A stretch of 64,000 nt of DNA from Rhizobium leguminosarum (GTDB lineage Bacteria; Pseudomonadota; Alphaproteobacteria; Rhizobiales; Rhizobiaceae). Numbering within the stretch: position 1 is the stretch's first letter; every line of letters starts with the position of its first letter. A program made the position numbers and the translations under genes. Positions 1 through 9,140 of the stretch are shown piece by piece. The stretch lies in assembly GCF_002953715.1 (NCBI RefSeq), contig NZ_CP025013.1:372001-436000 (forward strand). Direction: 5' to 3'. The notes beneath the pieces are model-generated. The model did not search any database. It saw only the letters and a list, made by a program, of their open reading frames with translations, and was not told where the DNA came from.

Positions 1-1019
1 CGATGCTGGCGCCGGTCCGCGCGGGCGCCGTCGTCAAGGCCGACGCCTATGGCCTCGGCGCCGAGCGGGTTGCGAGAACGCTTTACAGGGAAGGTTGCAG
101 GCATTTCTTCGTCGCCCAATTTGTCGAGGCCGTGAGGCTTCGGCCGGCCCTTGCGCAGGACGCTCAGATTTTCGTGTTGAACGGATTGCAGCCGGGTAAC
201 GAGATCGCCTGCGCCGAGATGGGCATTGTCCCGGTTCTCAATTCGCTGGCGCAGTGGCGGCAATGGTCGGCGGCTGCGCGCGTTCTGAAGCGCAGCCTGC
301 CAGCCGTCCTGCAATTCGACACCGGCATGTCGCGGCTCGGTTTTCCCAGGGAAGAGCGAGCAGAGCTGGCGGCGGCTCTTCGCGATGGCACCAATGTCGA
401 AATCCTGTTCATCATGAGCCATCTGGCTTCGGCCGATGACATCGACAGTGAGCAGAACGGCGAGCAGTTTGCCGAGATGTCCCGCATTGCCGACAAATTT
501 CCGGGGTTCGATATTTCCTTCGCCAATTCCGGCGGCGTTTTCCTGGGTGAGGCCTATCACGGCGTGCTCGCCCGCCCGGGCATCGCGCTCTATGGCGGCG
601 CTCCGAACGCCGGCGAGAAGAACCCTATGGAGCCGGTGGTCAGCCTCAATGTCGCCGTCGTGCAGACGCGCACCGTGCCGGCGGGGGCGAAAGTCGGTTA
701 TGGCGGCGCGCATGTCACGCAACGGGAAACCCGTCTCGCCACCATTGCCGCCGGCTATGCGGATGGCCTGCCGCGATGCCTGAGCGACCGCGGCGCCGTC
801 TATTTCAAGGGCACACGCCTGCCGATCGTCGGCCGTGTGTCGATGGACAGTGCGACCGTCGACATCACAGCGCTGCCCGAAGGGGCGCTGGCCTTTGGCA
901 GCCTTGTCGAAGTGCTTGGCCGCCATCAGACGCTCGAGGACGTTGCCCGCGACGCCGGCACCATTTCTTACGAAATCCTAACCGGCCTGGGCGATCGTTA
1001 CGACAGGCAATATCGCTAA
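1..1019 (+). CDS. Alanine racemase, catabolic type (5' end outside window)
   Basis: PLP-dependent enzyme that interconverts L- and D-alanine. The visible part begins inside the protein: the PLP-lysine motif VVKADAYGLG lies only about 12 residues after the first Met in the window, whereas complete racemases have roughly 30 more residues before it, so the true start is upstream. The second catalytic Tyr is in KVGYGGAHVT, and the conserved GRVSMDSATVDIT and the C-terminal GLGDRYDR are present. The gene is followed at once by D-amino-acid dehydrogenase, the usual dadX-dadA pairing for alanine catabolism, so a catabolic rather than cell-wall role is inferred. Confidence 0.93.
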   Translation, partial: MLAPVRAGAVVKADAYGLGAERVARTLYREGCRHFFVAQFVEAVRLRPALAQDAQIFVLNGLQPGNEIACAEMGIVPVLNSLAQWRQWSAAARVLKRSLPAVLQFDTGMSRLGFPREERAELAAALRDGTNVEILFIMSHLASADDIDSEQNGEQFAEMSRIADKFPGFDISFANSGGVFLGEAYHGVLARPGIALYGGAPNAGEKNPMEPVVSLNVAVVQTRTVPAGAKVGYGGAHVTQRETRLATIAAGYADGLPRCLSDRGAVYFKGTRLPIVGRVSMDSATVDITALPEGALAFGSLVEVLGRHQTLEDVARDAGTISYEILTGLGDRYDRQYR

Positions 1020-1048
1020 GAGCCGGCGGCTCCATCATTGGGAACATC

Positions 1049-2299
1049 ATGAAGGTCATCGTTCTAGGAGCCGGCATCGTCGGCGTCACATCCGCTTATC
1101 AACTGGCCAAGGCCGGCCATGACGTCACGGTCGTTGACCGGCAGTCGGGCCCGGCGCTGGAGACGAGCTTTGCCAATGCCGGAGAAGTCTCCTTCGGCTA
1201 TTGCTCGCCATGGGCAGCGCCCGGCATTCCCATGAAGGCCATGAAGTGGCTGTTCATGAAGCACGCGCCGCTCATCCTGCGCCCGAAACTCGACATGGCC
1301 ATGCTCTCCTGGATGGCAAGGATGCTGTCGAACTGCACCTCCGAGCGCTATGCGATCAACAAAAGCCGCATGCTGCGCCTTGCAGACTACAGCCGCATCG
1401 CGCTGGCCGATCTTCGCGCCGAGACCGGCATCGCCTATGACGAACGCATGCAGGGAACCCTGCAGCTGTTCCGCACGCAGCAGCAGCTCGAGTCCTCGGC
1501 AAAGGATGTCAAGGCACTGGCTGCCGACGGCATTCCCTATGAGGTGCTGGATCGGGACGGATGTGTCCGCTTCGAACCAGCATTGAGGCACGTGCGCGAC
1601 AAGATTGTCGGCGGTCTGCTGACGCCGAAGGACGAAACCGGCGACTGCTTCAAGTTCACCAATGCGCTGGCGGCCAAAGCTGCGGCGCTCGGTGTCCGTT
1701 TTGCTTACGGGACGACGATCAAGGCGCTGGATGTCGAGGCCGGCCGGGTGCGCGGGGTCATCACCGATCGTGAGCGGATGAGCGCGGAGGCCGTGGTGGT
1801 CGCGCTCGGCAGCTATTCGCCACTGTTGCTCAAGCCGCTCGGCATCCGGCTGCCGGTCTATCCGGTCAAGGGCTATTCGCTCACCATCCCGATCACCGAT
1901 GCGTCACGCGCGCCGGAATCGACCGTGATGGACGAGACCTACAAGATTGCGATTACCCGGCTCGGCGACCGCATTCGCGTCGGCGGCATGGCTGAAATAT
2001 CAGGCTATACCAACGATCTCGGCCTGGCCCGCCGCAGCACGCTGGAACACTCGGTCACCGATCTTTTCCCCGGCGGCGATATTTCCAAGGCCTCCTTCTG
2101 GTCCGGCCTGCGGCCGATGACGCCGGATGGCACGCCGGTCATCGGCCCGACAAAGATCGCGGGCCTCTTCCTCAATACCGGTCACGGCACGCTCGGCTGG
2201 ACCATGAGCACCGGTTCGGCGCGGCTCATCGGCGATCTCGTCGGCGGCCGCCAGCCGGAAATCGACGCGAGGGATCTCGCAATCAGCCGCTACGGCTGA
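1049..2299 (+). CDS. dadA: D-amino-acid dehydrogenase
   Basis: FAD-dependent oxidative deamination of D-amino acids, chiefly D-alanine made by the upstream racemase, to the 2-oxo acid and ammonia with electrons passed to the respiratory chain. The ATG at 1049 gives a 416-residue protein whose N-terminus is the dinucleotide-binding motif VIVLGAGIVGVTSAYQL. The frame stays open upstream into the racemase but without similarity to the family. The C-terminal NTGHGTLGWTMSTGSA is typical of DadA. It lies 29 bp after the racemase stop on the same strand, so co-transcription is likely. Confidence 0.92.
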   Translation: MKVIVLGAGIVGVTSAYQLAKAGHDVTVVDRQSGPALETSFANAGEVSFGYCSPWAAPGIPMKAMKWLFMKHAPLILRPKLDMAMLSWMARMLSNCTSERYAINKSRMLRLADYSRIALADLRAETGIAYDERMQGTLQLFRTQQQLESSAKDVKALAADGIPYEVLDRDGCVRFEPALRHVRDKIVGGLLTPKDETGDCFKFTNALAAKAAALGVRFAYGTTIKALDVEAGRVRGVITDRERMSAEAVVVALGSYSPLLLKPLGIRLPVYPVKGYSLTIPITDASRAPESTVMDETYKIAITRLGDRIRVGGMAEISGYTNDLGLARRSTLEHSVTDLFPGGDISKASFWSGLRPMTPDGTPVIGPTKIAGLFLNTGHGTLGWTMSTGSARLIGDLVGGRQPEIDARDLAISRYG

Positions 2300-2376
2300 A
2301 ACGCCCGGGCAAAAAGAGATGAACATGATTGCACAAATCCATTATCACTTGTGTACATCGTCTACCGAGGTCACGG

Positions 2377-3399
2377 ATGTCCGTTAATTCTCATATACAT
2401 AACAATGGCGGCCTCACCGGAAATCTGGCGGCGCCGAGCATGCTATTTCGGGAAACGGCGCACAGCGGAACAGACCCGGACGAACTCTCGGAAATATTGT
2501 CGACGCCAAACTCCCCGATCAAGGTTGCGGCGGAAGGCAATATGCCGATTGCATACCGCTGCAATTTTGTCTCCGTGGGAGAAGAGGTAACCGTAGCCGA
2601 CTGCACCTACGAAGGCACAATCTTGATCAGGCGGGAGGCGCCCAGCGACAGGATGATCGTTTTTCTACCGTTGGAAGGGAACGCGTCCTTCGACGGCATG
2701 CGGGAGCAAATATATTCGGTTCCCGCTCGTGGTACGATCCTTGAGGCAGGTCGTGCCGCAGGTGCCCGCCTGTTTGGGCCTCGCCGTCATTTCGGCCTGT
2801 TCGTCGATCAGGCGAAGATCGTCAGCCACCTCACGCATATGTTCGAACGAACGATCAGCGGCGACATCGATTTTCATCCTCACATCGATCTGACGACCGG
2901 TCCGGGGCTTGTATTGCAGCAACTTGTCTCGAGCCTCCATCGCGGCCTCAGCGGCAACGGACCGCTGCAACGGTCGCCGCTGGCAGCCAACTCGCTCTGC
3001 GACGCGGCGATCTATCTGCTTCTGGAGGCCTGCCCCAATCGCTATTCGAACGAGCTTGCGCTCCCTGCTCCGACACCGGCCCCACGCCATGTGAAGTGGG
3101 CGATCGACTTCATGCAGGAACACATCGCCGAGCCGATTTCGCTCAACGATATCGCGATGGCCGCCAAGATCAGCGTTCGGACTTTGCAACAGGGTTTCCG
3201 GCAGTTCAGGGATACGACCCCGATGGCCTACCTGCAGGAACTTCGGATGGTTGCCGCCCATCGCGATTTGCTCGCGTCTGACGCGAAGCAGGGCATTGCT
3301 GACGTCGCGCTCAGATGGGGATTTACGCATCTGGGGCGATTTGCAGCCGAATACAGGAAGCGCTTCGGCCAGCTGCCGTCACAGACTTTGAAGCGCTGA
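2377..3399 (+). CDS. AraC-family transcriptional regulator
   Basis: A 340-residue regulator. The ATG at 2377 is preceded by GAGG six bases upstream and is preferred over an earlier in-frame start at 2329. The N-terminal two thirds is an AraC-binding-like sensor region. The C-terminal 100 residues carry two helix-turn-helix motifs: EPISLNDIAMAAKISVRTLQ, then ADVALRWGFTHLGRFAAEYR. The gene sits between the alanine operon (same strand) and the convergent amidohydrolase operon. Its target is not evident, though control of dadX-dadA or of the operon to the right is plausible from position. Confidence 0.88.
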   Translation: MSVNSHIHNNGGLTGNLAAPSMLFRETAHSGTDPDELSEILSTPNSPIKVAAEGNMPIAYRCNFVSVGEEVTVADCTYEGTILIRREAPSDRMIVFLPLEGNASFDGMREQIYSVPARGTILEAGRAAGARLFGPRRHFGLFVDQAKIVSHLTHMFERTISGDIDFHPHIDLTTGPGLVLQQLVSSLHRGLSGNGPLQRSPLAANSLCDAAIYLLLEACPNRYSNELALPAPTPAPRHVKWAIDFMQEHIAEPISLNDIAMAAKISVRTLQQGFRQFRDTTPMAYLQELRMVAAHRDLLASDAKQGIADVALRWGFTHLGRFAAEYRKRFGQLPSQTLKR

Positions 3400-3420
3400 G
3401 CGCTCACCGGGTCTCACAGA

Positions 3421-4581
3421 TCAGCCTGTCTGGAGCCGTCGACGAACAATCCCTGCGTGGAAGTTTGCTCCATGCGAGAGGCCGGCGTCGTTGAAGTCAT
3501 AGGTCGGGTTATGGAGCGGCGGCGAGTGCTCGCCATTGCCCAGGAATACGAAACAGCCCGGCACCCGCGAGAGGAACTGCGCGAAGTCTTCGGATCCGGT
3601 CATCGGCTTGCGTGCAATGACGACATTCGAAGCACCGTAGAGATCGCGTGCCACAGTCAGGGCCTCCTCCGTCAAGGCAGGGTCGTTCATGAGAGGCACG
3701 AATTCCCTGGTGTAGACGACATCGGCCTTGACGTTGTAGGTCATGGCCGTGCCCTCAGCGATCAGACGCATCTGCTTCTCGATCGTCTCGCTGATCTCCG
3801 AACGGAAGCTGCGGGCATCGCCCAGAATGCGGGCGAGGCCAGGGAGCGCATTCCTCGTGCCGTCGGTGATCAGTTCCGTGACGGACACGACGCCGATATC
3901 GGCCGGATCCAGCCGCCTGGAGACGATGGTCTGCAGGTTGGTCACGAGCGCGCAGGCCGCGACGAGCACCTCGTTGCCCCAGTGCGGTCGTGCGGCATGG
4001 CCGCCGACGCCCGTTAGCGTAATCTCGAAATTGTCCTCGGCCGACATGATCTCGTCAGGACGCGTTTGGAAGCTGCCGACGCCGATCCCCGGCATGTTGT
4101 GGATGCCGTAGATTTCGTCGAACGGGAATCTTTCGAAGAGCCCGTCGGCGATCATCGCCAGCGCGCCTTTGCCCCATTCTTCGGCCGGTTGGAAGATGAA
4201 GTGCACGGTGCCGTCGAAACCGCCTTCACCGGCCAGGATCTTTGCTGCGCCGAGCAGCATCGTGGTGTGGCCGTCGTGACCGCAGGCATGCATGATGCCC
4301 GGATTTTGAGACCGGTGCGGGGTGTTCGTCTGTTCGTTGATCCTGAGCGCATCCATATCGGCGCGCAGGGCAACGGCGCGATTGCCGCTGCCACGCTTCA
4401 GCGTTGCGACGACTCCTGTGCCGCCGACGCCCTCGACGACCTCGTCGAGCCCGAATTCCCGCAGCTTGGCGGCGACGAAGGCCGACGTCCGCTGCTCCTC
4501 GAAGCCGAACTCGGGGTGAGTGTGAAGATCGTGTCTCCACGCCGTCATTTCCGCATGAAGCGCGTGCCTGTCGATGGTCAT
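3421..4581 (-). CDS. M20-family amidohydrolase (HipO-like)
   Basis: Zinc amidohydrolase of peptidase family M20D, which hydrolyses N-acyl or amide bonds of amino-acid derivatives (hippurate hydrolase and aminoacylase relatives). The 386-residue protein shows HTHPEFGFEEQRTS near residue 20 and the metal-binding HACGHDGHTTMLLGAA around residue 100. PAEEWGKGALAMI carries the catalytic Glu and GGHAARPHWGNE lies in the dimerisation domain. It is the last gene of a three-gene leftward operon and overlaps the gene before it by 4 bp (ATGA). The exact substrate cannot be told; the operon context suggests an acylated or carbamoylated diamino acid. Confidence 0.9.
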   Translation of the reverse strand: MTIDRHALHAEMTAWRHDLHTHPEFGFEEQRTSAFVAAKLREFGLDEVVEGVGGTGVVATLKRGSGNRAVALRADMDALRINEQTNTPHRSQNPGIMHACGHDGHTTMLLGAAKILAGEGGFDGTVHFIFQPAEEWGKGALAMIADGLFERFPFDEIYGIHNMPGIGVGSFQTRPDEIMSAEDNFEITLTGVGGHAARPHWGNEVLVAACALVTNLQTIVSRRLDPADIGVVSVTELITDGTRNALPGLARILGDARSFRSEISETIEKQMRLIAEGTAMTYNVKADVVYTREFVPLMNDPALTEEALTVARDLYGASNVVIARKPMTGSEDFAQFLSRVPGCFVFLGNGEHSPPLHNPTYDFNDAGLSHGANFHAGIVRRRLQTG

Positions 4582-5825
4582 GCCGGCAATCCTTCCGTGG
4601 CAAGCCGGCGAACGACGTCAAGCAGGATATTCGTGCCTGCGAGGAGATCGTGGTCGGCGGTATATTCCTTGGGATTATGGCTGATGCCGCCGATGCTCGG
4701 CACGAAGATCATCGCCGACGGGGCGATCCTGGCGATCATCTGCGCATCGTGGCCGGCCCCGGAGGTCATCCGCCGGCAGGCGAGACCGCGGTCCCGTGCC
4801 GCGTTTTCGACCAGCCTCACGATCCCCTGATCGAACTTCACAGGCTCGAACCTGGCAAGCCTTTCCACCGATACGCCGACCTGTTCCTCGGCGGATAGCC
4901 CGGTCAGGAATGCTGCGAGCGCGGCTTCCTCTTCCTTCAGCCGCTCCTCGTCCGGGTCGCGGAGATCGACCGTGAACGTCGCCCGCGATGGGATCACGTT
5001 GATGACATCAGGTTCGAACCGCATGCAACCGACCGTCGCGACCGTCGGCGTGTTCGATGCGTTCGCCCGGTCGCGCAGGAAGGTGACGACCCGTGCGGCG
5101 GCATGGCCCGCGTCGCGGCGCATGGAGATCGGCGTCGTTCCGGCATGATTGGCGTCCCCCGTGATGACAACCCTCTGCCAGGAAATGCCTTGCAGATGTT
5201 CCACGGCGCCGACGGGAATGCCCTCGCGTTCGAGGATCGGCCCCTGCTCGATATGCAGCTCGATATAGGCATGCGGTCTGAGGAACCCCGGTTGATGCTC
5301 GCCGGCATAGCCTATCCGCTCGAGTTCATCGCCGAGCATCGTTCCATCGGTGCCGATGGTGGCAAGCGCCGTATCGACATGCAGGCCGCCCGCATAGACC
5401 AGGGATCCCATCATATCGGGTGCGTAGCGCACGCCCTCCTCGTTGGTGAAGGCCGCAACGACGATCGGACGAGATGGCGTCAAGCCTTCCGCCTTCAGCG
5501 TTTCGATCACTTCGAGCCCGGAAAGGGTGCCGTAGCAGCCGTCGTAAATGCCGGCGCCGATGACCGTGTCGATATGCGAGCCAAGCATGAGGGGCGCGGC
5601 GTCAACGGTACCTTCAGGCTTCCAGATGCCGAAGATATTGCCGATGCGATCGACGGCGACCTCAAGTCCTGCGCCCTCGATCCAGCCGACGAACCGGTCG
5701 CGGCCGAGCTTCTCCGTATCGGAAGCCGCCAGCCGGATCAGCCGGCCGTCGGCATCCCGGCCGATCTCGCCGAGCGTCCGGATCCGTCCGAGCAGACGCG
5801 CCGCATCGATCGATTGTCCGGTCAT
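4578..5825 (-). CDS. Zn-dependent hydrolase, N-carbamoyl-amino-acid/allantoate amidohydrolase type
   Basis: A 415-residue M20-family enzyme of the HyuC/AllC group, which releases ammonia and CO2 from N-carbamoyl amino acids or cleaves ureido compounds. Visible metal ligands are in GSHIDTVIGAGIYDGCYG and in AFTNEEGVRYAPDMMGS; HIEQGPILE and TSGAGHDAQMIAR are family signatures. It overlaps both neighbours by 4 bp, so translational coupling is likely. Diaminopropionate ammonia-lyase is found next to similar amidohydrolases in the E. coli ygeX-ygeY region, which supports a shared catabolic role without fixing the substrate. Confidence 0.9.
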   Translation of the reverse strand: MTGQSIDAARLLGRIRTLGEIGRDADGRLIRLAASDTEKLGRDRFVGWIEGAGLEVAVDRIGNIFGIWKPEGTVDAAPLMLGSHIDTVIGAGIYDGCYGTLSGLEVIETLKAEGLTPSRPIVVAAFTNEEGVRYAPDMMGSLVYAGGLHVDTALATIGTDGTMLGDELERIGYAGEHQPGFLRPHAYIELHIEQGPILEREGIPVGAVEHLQGISWQRVVITGDANHAGTTPISMRRDAGHAAARVVTFLRDRANASNTPTVATVGCMRFEPDVINVIPSRATFTVDLRDPDEERLKEEEAALAAFLTGLSAEEQVGVSVERLARFEPVKFDQGIVRLVENAARDRGLACRRMTSGAGHDAQMIARIAPSAMIFVPSIGGISHNPKEYTADHDLLAGTNILLDVVRRLATEGLPA

Positions 5826-7033
5826 GTCAGCGCTCCTTCACGGTTCTTGGCAACGACTGCTGCGGGCGACAGTCCGACGATCTCTTGATATTTGCCCGGA
5901 TCGGTCGCGCCTTCCGTATTCACGACGAAGATACGGGAGCGGCCGTCGATCGACAGGGCGGCCCTGACCGCCGGATCGGCGACGGCCTTCATGGCCCCTG
6001 CGAGGCCGACACCACCGCTTTCGCCGGCGACGACCGCGGGATCACCGGAGACCGGGTGGGCAAGGCGCATCATGACGTCGGTCGCATCTGCCTCGTCCAC
6101 CGTCATGAAGGCGTCGGCGGCGCGGGAGAGAACCCGCCAAGCGACGAGAGAGGGTTCGTAACATTCGAGCATGGCCATGACGGTCGGTTCGCCATGGGCG
6201 ATCGTGACCGGACGTCCGGCGCGCGCCGTCTCGAACAGGCATGCAGCGCGGGCGGGATCGACGACCGTGAAGAGGGGACGACTTTCGCCGAGTGCAATTG
6301 CTAGGTGGCCGGCCACCGCTGCGGCAATTCCCCCGACGCCGGACTGGATGAACACATGGGTCGGCGGCTCCGGCATCTGCCTGAGAGCTTCCCTGACGAG
6401 GGCGGTATAACCTTGCATAACCAGACCGGGGATCCGCTCATAGCCCGGCCAGGACGTATCCGAAACGATGATCCAGCCGTTCGCCTCGGCCACGCGGGCC
6501 GCCTCCCGGACGGAGTCGTCATAGGTTCCCTGGACACGGATCATCTCGGCGCCGAGGCGGGCGATGGCGGCGACGCGTTCGTCGCTGACGCCTGAGTGTA
6601 CGAAGATTGCCGCGCGCGCACCGACCAGCTGCGCGCCTTGGGCCACCGAACGGCCATGGTTGCCGTCGGTTGCGCAGGCGACCGTCATCGCCTGCGCAAC
6701 GGCGCGGGTATCAGGCGAATGCAGCTCCGCCATGTCGACGACGCGGCCGAGCCGCTGCTCGGCCTGTTCGAGGACAAGGCGGATCACCGCATAGGCTCCC
6801 CCGAGCGCCTTGAAACTTCCAAGTCCGAGGCGATGGCCTTCGTCCTTGACGTGGATCGCGGCGACGCCGATTTCGCTCGCCAATCCGGGCAAAGCCACGA
6901 GCGGCGTTACCCTATGGTCCCTCCGGCAAGCGAGGTGGCGTTCCACCTCCACGGCGGCGGAGGCGTCGAGCGTTTTCTCATCTCTCGGGTCAAGTGCCAG
7001 ACGATAGTCCGCTGTGGTGTTCAAAAGAAACAT
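5822..7033 (-). CDS. dpaL: Diaminopropionate ammonia-lyase
   Basis: PLP enzyme of fold type II that converts 2,3-diaminopropionate to pyruvate and two ammonia. It is 403 residues, normal for the family. The PLP lysine is in GLGSFKALGGAYAV, and the motif ATDGNHGRSVAQGA contacts the substrate. The glycine-rich phosphate-binding loop is IQSGVGGIAAAVAGH. It is the first gene of the leftward operon and is divergent from the Lrp/AsnC gene that begins at 7139. The 105-bp gap between them must hold both promoters. The call is strong at family level, although related threonine-dehydratase-like enzymes share the fold. Confidence 0.9.
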   Translation of the reverse strand: MFLLNTTADYRLALDPRDEKTLDASAAVEVERHLACRRDHRVTPLVALPGLASEIGVAAIHVKDEGHRLGLGSFKALGGAYAVIRLVLEQAEQRLGRVVDMAELHSPDTRAVAQAMTVACATDGNHGRSVAQGAQLVGARAAIFVHSGVSDERVAAIARLGAEMIRVQGTYDDSVREAARVAEANGWIIVSDTSWPGYERIPGLVMQGYTALVREALRQMPEPPTHVFIQSGVGGIAAAVAGHLAIALGESRPLFTVVDPARAACLFETARAGRPVTIAHGEPTVMAMLECYEPSLVAWRVLSRAADAFMTVDEADATDVMMRLAHPVSGDPAVVAGESGGVGLAGAMKAVADPAVRAALSIDGRSRIFVVNTEGATDPGKYQEIVGLSPAAVVAKNREGALT

Positions 7034-7138
7034 CGCGCACCTTTATGTGTGGTTTCGCTGAACTCTATTGCAGCACTGACGAAAAAGGCGCTGATATTTG
7101 ACCGTTCATTTGCAATTTTGTTTCATTGGAGCATCGAT

Positions 7139-7621
7139 TTGCGCAGCCCCATTCACCAGCCGCATCTCGACGATTTCGACCGGAAGATCCTCGCCATTCT
7201 CCAGCGGGACAATATGACCCCGCAGCGAACGATCGGCGATGCGGTGAACCTTTCCGCGCCGGCCGTTCAGCGACGGATCAAGCGCATGCGGGAGGAGGGG
7301 GTCATCCGGGCGGATGTTTCGATCATCGAGCCGCAGGCGCTTGGACAATCCATCACGATCTTCGTGGAGGTGGAGGTCATCAGCGAAACCGCCGAGCAGA
7401 TCGAGCAGGCAAAGACTGAGTTCGCGGCCGCAGCCGAAATCCAGCAATGTTACTACGTCACCGGCGAAGCGGATTTCATTCTGGTCATCATCGTGCCGTC
7501 GATGGCCGACTACGAGGCTCTGACGCGCAGGCTGTTCTTCGGGAACAACAACGTCAAACGCTTCCGGACCTTCGTCGCCATGGATAGGGTCAAGGTCGGG
7601 CTTGGCGTACCTGTGGGATAG
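7139..7621 (+). CDS. Lrp/AsnC-family transcriptional regulator
   Basis: A 160-residue Lrp-type regulator with an N-terminal HTH (LDDFDRKILAILQRDN, then SAPAVQRRIKRMREEGVI) and a C-terminal RAM ligand-binding domain (EIQQCYYVTGEADFILVIIV). I place the start at TTG 7139 because GGAG lies seven bases upstream and the family's N-terminus normally sits just before LDDFDRKIL. The frame is open much further upstream but antisense to dpaL. Divergence from the dpaL operon suggests that it senses an amino acid and controls that operon. Confidence 0.9.
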   Translation: MRSPIHQPHLDDFDRKILAILQRDNMTPQRTIGDAVNLSAPAVQRRIKRMREEGVIRADVSIIEPQALGQSITIFVEVEVISETAEQIEQAKTEFAAAAEIQQCYYVTGEADFILVIIVPSMADYEALTRRLFFGNNNVKRFRTFVAMDRVKVGLGVPVG

Positions 7622-7624
7622 GAG

Positions 7625-7652
7625 GATGCGGCGGCTGGTTTACCGCCGCATC
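7625..7652. terminator. Hairpin between convergent genes, likely bidirectional terminator
   Basis: A perfect 10-bp inverted repeat, GATGCGGCGG then CCGCCGCATC, with an 8-base loop. It starts four bases after the Lrp gene stop and ends ten bases before the stop of the convergent aminotransferase. No long T-run follows, so termination efficiency is an inference. Confidence 0.65.
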
Positions 7653-7662
7653 GGGAGCGGGC

Positions 7663-8997
7663 CTATGCGGCGCGCTTCAGCGCATCACTGAGCGTCGAGA
7701 CGATCGTGTCGATCTGAGTTTTCTCGATAATGAGCGGCGGGGAGAGGGCGATAATGTCGCCGGTCACCCGGATCAGCAGGCCCTTGTTGAAGCAGTCGAC
7801 GAAGATTTCGTAGGCGCGGGTTCCCGGCGCGCCGTCACGAGGAGCCAGTTCGACTGCGCCGACCAGCCCGAGATTGCGGATGTCGACGACATGAGGCAGG
7901 CCCTTCAGTGAATGGAGCGCGTCCTGCCAGTACTCGGCCAAATCGGCTGCGCGGGTCAGCAGGCCTTCCTCCTCGTAGATCTCCAGAGTAGCGAGCCCGG
8001 CGGCGCAGGCGACCGGATGGCCGGAATAGGTGTAGCCATGGAAGAGTTCGATCGCGTTATCAGGTCCGACCATCAGGCCGTCATAGACCTTGCGGCTGGC
8101 AAAGACCGCGCCCATCGGGATCGTGCCATTGGTGATGCCTTTTGCCGTAGTGATCAGGTCGGGCACGACGCCGAAGTAGTCGGTCGCGAAAGGGGTGCCG
8201 AGACGCCCGAAGCCGGTGATGACCTCGTCGAAGATTAGCAGAATCCCGTGCTTGTCGGCGGTTGCGCGCAGTTTCTCCAGATAGCCCTTCGGAGGCAGGA
8301 CTACGCCTGCCGATCCCGACATCGGCTCGACGATGACGGCTGCGATGGTTTCGGCGCCGTGCAGCTGCACCAGGCGCTCGAGATCATCCGCCAGTTCCAC
8401 GCCGTGAGGGGGAAGGCCCTTTGAAAATGCATTGCGCCCGATGTCGAGCGTATGGCGCATATGGTCGGCCGGTATTTGCGGGAAGACCCGCCGGTTGTTG
8501 ACGAGACCGCCAACGGAAATGCCGCCGAACCCGACGCCATGATATCCCTTCTCACGCCCGATGATCCGCGTGCGGGTGCCCTGACCGATCGCCCGCTGAT
8601 AGGCGATGGCGATCTTGAGCGCGGTATCGACCGATTCCGAGCCCGAGCCGGTGAAGAAGATCCTGTCGAGCTTGGCTTGCGGGCCGCCCGGCGCGTTCGC
8701 AGCCAATTTCGAGGCGAAGTCGAAGGCGATCGGATGCCCCATCTGAAAGGTCGGTGCAAAGTCCAGTGTTGCAAGCTGTCGTTCGACGGCCTGGGCGATC
8801 TTCTTGCGGCCGTGGCCGGCGTTGCAGCACCAGAGCCCGGCCGTGCCGTCAAGCACCTGATTTCCATCGATGTCGGTGTAATACATGCCCTCGGCTGCTG
8901 CGAGAAGCCTCGGCGTGGCCTTGAATTGCCGGTTCGCGGTGAACGGCATCCAGAAATTTTCAAGTACGGGCGCGTTCGTTTTGCTGAGCTGGTCCAT
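7663..8997 (-). CDS. Class III aminotransferase, omega-amino acid:pyruvate type
   Basis: PLP-dependent fold type I enzyme that moves a terminal amino group (for example from beta-alanine or another omega-amino acid) to pyruvate. It is 444 residues. MYYTDIDGNQVLDGTAGLWC near the N-terminus, FFTGSGSESVDTALKIA (phosphate site), IFDEVITGFGRLG (Asp that contacts the pyridine nitrogen) and TTAKGITNGTIPMGAV (Schiff-base Lys) are all present. It is transcribed alone leftward and is divergent from an XRE-cupin regulator, the usual arrangement for amine or polyamine catabolism. The exact amino donor is unknown. Confidence 0.9.
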   Translation of the reverse strand: MDQLSKTNAPVLENFWMPFTANRQFKATPRLLAAAEGMYYTDIDGNQVLDGTAGLWCCNAGHGRKKIAQAVERQLATLDFAPTFQMGHPIAFDFASKLAANAPGGPQAKLDRIFFTGSGSESVDTALKIAIAYQRAIGQGTRTRIIGREKGYHGVGFGGISVGGLVNNRRVFPQIPADHMRHTLDIGRNAFSKGLPPHGVELADDLERLVQLHGAETIAAVIVEPMSGSAGVVLPPKGYLEKLRATADKHGILLIFDEVITGFGRLGTPFATDYFGVVPDLITTAKGITNGTIPMGAVFASRKVYDGLMVGPDNAIELFHGYTYSGHPVACAAGLATLEIYEEEGLLTRAADLAEYWQDALHSLKGLPHVVDIRNLGLVGAVELAPRDGAPGTRAYEIFVDCFNKGLLIRVTGDIIALSPPLIIEKTQIDTIVSTLSDALKRAA

Positions 8998-9140
8998 CCT
9001 GGCCTCCTTTGGGATGGCGCCGAGAATGGCAATTTCTCTCTTTCAAACAAGTCCTTTTCTTTGTCGGTGCAAGCTATTGAAATTGAATGGGCGTGAAGGT
9101 ATGATTTTAGATATTCTGGACAACACAAACGAACCGCATC

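Noticed and set aside
776..1048. Upstream extension of the dadA frame inside the racemase gene
   Set aside because: It has no family similarity and the dinucleotide motif starts right at ATG 1049.
6596..7138. Long upstream extension of the Lrp/AsnC frame
   Set aside because: It is antisense to dpaL; the TTG at 7139 with GGAG upstream fits the family N-terminus.
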